Position numbers and translations under genes: made by a program. From NCBI GenBank assembly GCA_019022495.1, contig JAFEKR010000009.1, forward strand, positions 1,550,001 to 1,614,000: a stretch of DNA of 64,000 nt. The letters run 5' to 3'. The notes beneath the pieces are model-generated. The model saw only the letters and a program-made list of their open reading frames with translations. It had not been told where the DNA came from and did not search any database. The stretch is from Epichloe hybrida. Taxonomy: Eukaryota > Ascomycota > Sordariomycetes > Hypocreales > Clavicipitaceae. Below, piece by piece: positions 58,779-64,000 of this stretch. The stretch's first letter is position 1. Each line of letters starts with the position of its first letter.

Positions 58779-58823
58779 TGAGTAGCAAGTGGCCCCACAG
58801 CTGCGCAAAGTGGACCCAGCTTG

Positions 58824-59086
58824 TGTTGCCCGATGGCGGATACAGCGTCTATGACGAATAAATCTGCACCCATAACCGTATCGGGGGAGCTGAAGATACA
58901 CGTCGCTAAACGCGATAATTTATAATAAAAGCATATAATCTATAATATAATAGCTTTCTCTATAAAAGAGAAGCTTTCATTCTTCTATTTATATAATAGA
59001 GAATAGCTTTAATTAATCTAATCCTTTTCTAACCTTCTTTATCTTACTAGGGGATATCTTTTAAGTTATATGCCTAGCGTATAATA
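58824..59086 (+). repeat. Copia LTR (5' LTR of the reconstructed element)
   Basis: Same 263-bp length as 39470-39732 and matching it in reverse complement apart from transition differences. On the minus strand it ends GGGCAACA followed by CAAGC. Confidence 0.9.
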
Positions 59087-59943
59087 GTTATAAGCCTAGA
59101 AGGTACATACCTATAACTTCCACTAAGTCCCCTATATATAAGATATATATATACACTATACCTTACTTACTAATAACGCTTATAATAGATATAATAACCT
59201 CTTACTACCTAAGTCTTAAGACTAATATTAAGCTAGTCTTATCTAATAAATAAGAAAAGTAATATAAAGCATTAAAGTAAGCTACCTAAAGCTAAGAGAT
59301 TTAGGAAAGGGTTAATCCCTAGCTCCTAAAGCTTAACTTTAACTATTTAGAAAAGCCCTTTACTATTACGCTAGAGTTATATAAAGCTCTTATTATAAAG
59401 AACTAAGGAAGTAATACTATAAAGCTTACTTTTTAAGAGGCTCTTTCCTTTTTATCTTATAAGTTTATATCTAAGTACTAAGTATATAAAGTAATAAAGT
59501 CCTAAGAAAGGACTATTAAAACTTAGATTATAAGCACTATTAATCCTAATACTTATACTATAGTAATTAATAAGATTAAAGAAAGTAATATAAATAATAA
59601 GAAGCTTACTCTTTACTAAATCTTTATTAAGCTTAAAAAGAGATTTTCTTCTAAGTAAGTAATTATTAAATTAGAGGTATTAGCTAAGTATATAGCTTAC
59701 CTTACTAATACTAAATATGCTAATATTTAATTTAAGTATTAGATTAAGTAGTAGGGGAAGCTATACTAGAAAGCATTAATATATAAGATTAATAAGGTTT
59801 AGGGTTTTAATGTAATTTATAACTTTATTATAGCTATTAGTGCGCGCTTTAACCTTAAATAAGTAAAAACTAAGATTATATAACTAGTATAGACTTCTAA
59901 TTCTCTTCCTAAAGAAGTAACCCTTTAAGGCATTACCTCTAAG
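58824..59943 (+). mobile_element. Ty1/copia retrotransposon, LTR plus gag part, inverted half
   Basis: A 263-bp LTR (58824-59086) starting TGTTGCCCGATGG is preceded by GCTTG (58819-58823), the reverse complement of the CAAGC next to the 39470 LTR. On the plus strand, downstream of the LTR, a decayed frame reads like copia gag (KPFTITLELYKALI, LEVLAKYIAYL, GFNVIYNFIIAIS). It stops at the hAT copy B boundary, flank CCTCTAAG. Together with 39470-46120 it forms one element broken by the inversion. The outer 90 bp or so of this LTR is unmutated and the inner part is RIP-altered. Confidence 0.85.
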
Positions 59944-61799
59944 CAGAGTATTGTTTGTAGTGTAGTTAGTGTAGTTTTTAGCAAAAATTTGTATTTGTAG
60001 TGTAGTTTTTTTTTTCTTATAGTTAATATATTGTAGTTTTTTTTTTATATAGTGTAGTGTATTGTAGTTTTTTTTTGCTTATATTATAGTGTAGTTAGTG
60101 TAGTTACTAACTACACTAACTACAAAAACTATAATATAGTGTTAGTAAAAAAAAAGTAGGCCTTTTTATTATATAATGTTATTATAAGGATTAAAAGAAG
60201 GCTAGTTATATAGAAGCTTTTATTATTACCTATTTTACTTAATTAGTTATATAATTTATAAAATTTACCTTTTTTTAAGGATTTTACTATAACTAGGGTT
60301 ATTTATAATATTATACCTTTTTAATAATACTATTATACTTATTACTTTATTTTACTAATATAACTTTAAGAAAACCTTCTAATTATTTTATTTACTATTA
60401 TTATTAATTATTTTATATTTTTATTATTAATTTAATTAACAAATACCCTAAACTAATATAATTAAATTAAATTAGAAATCTAAATAAATATATAAAAGTT
60501 AATAGAATATATAATTAGTACTTTATTATTATTATTAATATAATAAGAACTTAAAAAAAGCTTAAACTATTTATTTACTATTTAAACTAATTAAATATTA
60601 CTTTAAGCTTTATAATTCTAAAGCTTTAAGAAGTTATATATAGTAACTTTATATATCTTATTATAATAATACATAAAGAAAGAATATAATAGACTAATAT
60701 TTTTAATTTATTAATAGATAACTAATAGTATTATTTTAATTACCCTATATAGCTTAAATAAGCTATAAAAAATAAGTTTAACTTGTTTTTAAAAATAATA
60801 CTAGGACTTAGTTTTATATAATATATTATACTTATTATAAAAGCTTTAATAACTTTTATAACCTTAATTACTATTATTACTATAATTACTATTATTTTAT
60901 ATTTATTATTATTTAAAAAAACACAAAAGAGAAAACATTTTTATAATATTAATATTTTTAAAAACCTTAAAATACTAAGTTATTAAAAACTATAGCTTTT
61001 ACTATAGTAATTTACTTATAATTACTAGTATTTATATTTAAGTTATTTATTTATTATTTATTTATTATTAAACTTTAACACTAATAATATTATAAGTAAT
61101 CTTAGTAATACTAGTAATATTAGTAATATTAGTATTATAAGCTATTATAAGCTATTATAAGCTATTATAAGCTATTATAAGCTATTATAAGCTATTATAA
61201 GCTATAATAAGATATAATAAGCTATTATAAGCTATAATAAGATATAATAAGCTACTTATATTAAGTTTACTAGTAGTTTTTTTATAGTTTTTTTAAAATA
61301 AGTAATAATAATAATTTATAGAAATATAAAATAATTTATAAAAATAGTAAATAATATAATAAGAAGGTTTTTCTTTAAGTTATATTAGGGAAATAAAGTA
61401 TTAAGTTAAATAGTATTATTAAAAAAGTATAATATTATATATAACCTTACTTAGTTATAATAAAATTATAAAAATAATATCATATTATAAATTCTATAAC
61501 TAATTTAATAAAATAGGTAATAATAAAAGCTCTTATATAACTAGCTTTCTTTTAACCTTATAAATACTAATAACTAATAAAAAGTCTAATACTATATTTA
61601 TAGTGTTTGTAGTTAGTGTAGTTTAAGGAAAAAAATTTGTAGTATAATGTATTATAGTTTTTTTTTTTATAGTTAGTGTAGTGTAGTTTTTTTTTTCCTT
61701 ATAGTTAGTGTAGTTTATAGTGTAGTGTAGTTTGTAGTGTAGTTACTACACTACACTATAAATACTACACTACACTACACGTTTTAGTGCAATACTCTG
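59944..61799 (-). mobile_element. Foldback hAT-like element, copy B (inverted)
   Basis: 1856 bp. Its right end, read in reverse, matches the left end of copy A nearly base for base, and its left end is the reverse of the copy A right end. It has the same CAGAGTATTG/CAATACTCTG termini and GTAGTGTAGT subterminal arrays. The decamer array is at about 61136-61255. The flanks are CCTCTAAG (59936-59943) on the left and GCTATAGC (61800-61807) on the right, so it too lacks a matching target duplication. Confidence 0.8.
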
Positions 61800-63092
61800 G
61801 CTATAGCTAATGCTAGAAATAGAGGTAGAATCTTTTAGCTCTAATAAGCTTAATATTTAGGATAATAAGCCTGCCCTTTTTCCTAGGAATATAGATATAG
61901 TTTTTAGTCCTATATACTACTAAGTTAACTAAATCCCTCTATATTACTAATACTGTGTGCCGTGATACGCGCGCCCATAAACGCGCGTATTCGCGATGAC
62001 AAGCACAAGGGATACAGGGGATCGCAGGGATAAACAACATAACAAGGGATAACAATATTAGTTATCTAGGCAAAGGGACTATTTAATCTATAAAGAGATT
62101 ACCTATAGCTAGATTCTTTTCAGGTTCTTTATGCATGCCTAACTTTAGATTTTTAACTTAAATACCTAGCGCTACTATGGCTACTATTATGTTTACCTTA
62201 ATAAGATAAATTAATAAGATTATTTCCTTAACTTAACTAAAAAGTCACTTCTAATCTAATAGACTATTTAATCTAAATTACCTCTATTTGTAAAGATAGA
62301 TTTAGCTATTATTATAATTGTTACTGTTAAGTTAATTAACTCTTCTAACGTAAGCAGATATTACCATTACCTATAACCGTAGGCTAGCATTATGTCTTTT
62401 AGGGTGTTGTTTTCCGCTTAATAAAACTAGTGGAGAAACAGGGAATTAAACCCTAGACCACTCCGCTTTCTAGTTAATTTGCTACGGACTAAGATTAATT
62501 AGAAGCAAGCTAATAATTACGCTCTTAGCTATTACTAAGCTAACTTACCTAAAGACCCCCTTTATTTTACCTTCCTTACACTAAGATATAAATCTAAAGC
62601 CTTAACCTAACCTCTATAATAGTTATAGTATAAAGGAGAAGCTAGCTAAGCATGCTAAGCTAAGGTAAGCTAAGAATATAAACTAGCATTATATAGAAGC
62701 GTAGAAAAGAAGACTAGATAGTTTAGAGGTATACCCTATAAACACTAGCTAAACTATTAACCCTTTGCTAAAAGTCTTTAAATATAAGGCGCTAGGATAG
62801 AAAGCGCTGCCTAGCGTTATAGACTATTTAATCTTAAGGCCTATAGCTAATTTTACTATTATTTAGCTATACATAGGGGTCTTATAGCTTATTATAAAAA
62901 GCTATATAATTATATTAGTAGCCTTTACTTATAGGTTACTTATTACTATAAACACTACCTTATTAAAAGTCTTTCTTTAAGAAATTCTTACTAGTATTAT
63001 AATATTTAGTTAAGTAATTACTCTTTTATAAGATTAATTAAAAGCACTTTTTACTAAGCCTATATCTAACCTTATACTATCTCACTCCTAAT
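61800..63092. mobile_element. Decayed repeat right of hAT copy B
   Basis: RIP-like AT-rich sequence with a less mutated stretch at about 61950-62050 containing GCGCGC-rich DNA (GTGCCGTGATACGCGCGCCC), perhaps an LTR edge. Near 62433-62456 the minus strand reads GGTCTAGGGTTTAATTCCC, which resembles a mutated tRNA T arm or Pol III B box. On undoing the inversion this block rejoins 48046-50520. The element class is not determined. Confidence 0.4.
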
Positions 63093-64000
63093 TAGAGTAT
63101 TGCACTAAAACGTGTAGTGTAGTGTAGTATTTGTAGTGTAGTGTAGTAACTACACTATAAACTATATTACACTATAAACTATACTAACTATAAGGAAAAA
63201 AAAACTACACTACACTAACTATAAAAAAAAAAAACTATAATATATTATACTACAATTCTTTTTTCCTAAACTACACTAACTATAAATACTATAAATATAG
63301 TATTAGACTTTTTATTAGTTATTAGTATTTATAAGGTTAAAAGAAAGCTAGTTATATAAAAGCTTTTATTATTACTTATTTTATTAAATTAGTTATAGAA
63401 TTTATAATATTATTTTATTTTTATAATTTTATTATAACTAAGTAAGGTTATATATAATATTATACTTTTTTAATAATACTATTTAACTTAATACTTTATT
63501 TCCCTAATATAACTTAGAGAAAAACCTTCTTATTATATTATTTACTATTTCTATAAATTATTTTATATTTCTATAAATTATTATTATTACTTATTTTAAA
63601 AAAACTATAAAAAGAACTACTAGTAAACTTAATATAAGTAGCTTATTATAGTAAAAGTTATAGTTTTTAATAACTTAGTATTTTAAGGTTTTTAAAAATA
63701 TTAATATTATAAAAATGTTTTCTCTTTTATATTTTTTTAAAATAATAATAAAAGTAAAATAATAGTAATAATAGTAATTAAGTAATAATAGTAATAACAG
63801 TATTAATAGTAATAATAGTAATTAAGGTTATTAAAGTTATTAAAGCTCTTATAATAAGTATAGTATATTATATAAAAGTAAGTCTTAGTTTTATTTTAAA
63901 AAATAAGTTAAACTTATTTTTTATAGCTTAATTAAGCTATATAAGGTAATTAAAATAATACTATTAATTATTTATTAATAGATTATAAATATTAGTTTAT
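63093..64000 (+). mobile_element. Foldback hAT-like element, copy C, cut by the window end
   Basis: Starts TAGAGTATTGCACTAAAACG, which is the copy A terminus with its first C changed to T, and follows copy A closely through the GTAGTGTAGT arrays. It carries only one decamer unit, followed directly by the sequence found at about 46975 in copy A, so the array and some 150 bp are absent. The right end is beyond the window. Confidence 0.8.

Noticed and set aside
58199..58873. A 224-codon minus-strand frame running from the LTR into the UPF3 5' region
   Set aside because: It crosses the copia LTR and both UPF3 5' introns. Only its MPAPAPQ segment is used, as UPF3 exon 1.

Overview
The window is from a filamentous ascomycete (Pezizomycotina), most likely a sordariomycete near the Hypocreales. 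The evidence is short introns of about 60-75 bases with GT..AG ends, branch sites such as CTAAC/CTGAC, recognisable orthologues of conserved fungal housekeeping genes, and very AT-rich, TpA-dominated blocks typical of RIP (repeat-induced point mutation) next to genes of normal composition.

Layout. 1-8954: about 9 kb with no supportable gene. 8955-39273: an ordinary gene-rich arm holding GDE1 (SPX/ankyrin/GDPD phosphodiesterase), a mitochondrial-type PPR protein, a DUF866/CZIB zinc protein, an Rpr2/Snm1-like RNase P/MRP subunit, ZPR1, a 741-residue unknown protein with a duplicated domain, SEN54, an intron-bearing tRNA-Leu(UAG), an arrestin-like protein, an Ssp120-like secreted EF-hand protein, TRM12/TYW2 and phosphatase PPG1. 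A RIP-mutated Mutator-like transposon with intact terminal inverted repeats and an 8-bp target duplication lies at 32303-34929. 39470-64000: a repeat complex of RIP-mutated Ty1/copia, a small terminal-repeat element (TRIM) and three copies of a foldback hAT-like element. It encloses a 50.9-58.5 kb island of normal composition with a degenerate kinase, an orphan accessory protein, a chitin-binding gene fragment and the NMD factor UPF3.

Main finding. The complex records a chromosomal inversion of about 12 kb. Two hAT copies in inverted orientation (46121-48037 and 59944-61799) carry mismatched, swapped flanks: CTTAGAGG/GCTATAGC on one and CCTCTAAG/GCTATAGC on the other. This is what recombination between inverted copies predicts. 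Independently, one copia element is split across the same breakpoints. Its pol half (minus strand) and its first LTR are at 39470-46120; its gag half (plus strand) and second LTR are at 58824-59943. Both LTRs are 263 bp, and their outer edges share the 5-bp target duplication CAAGC only when the inversion is undone. Undoing it puts UPF3 about 0.5 kb from PPG1 in divergent orientation, with the copia inserted in their shared upstream region.

Most genes here are unrelated housekeeping genes and no metabolic cluster is visible. Small local themes are three consecutive C-x2-C zinc proteins at 16.9-20.2 kb and several RNA-processing factors (SEN54, TRM12, Rpr2/Snm1, UPF3).
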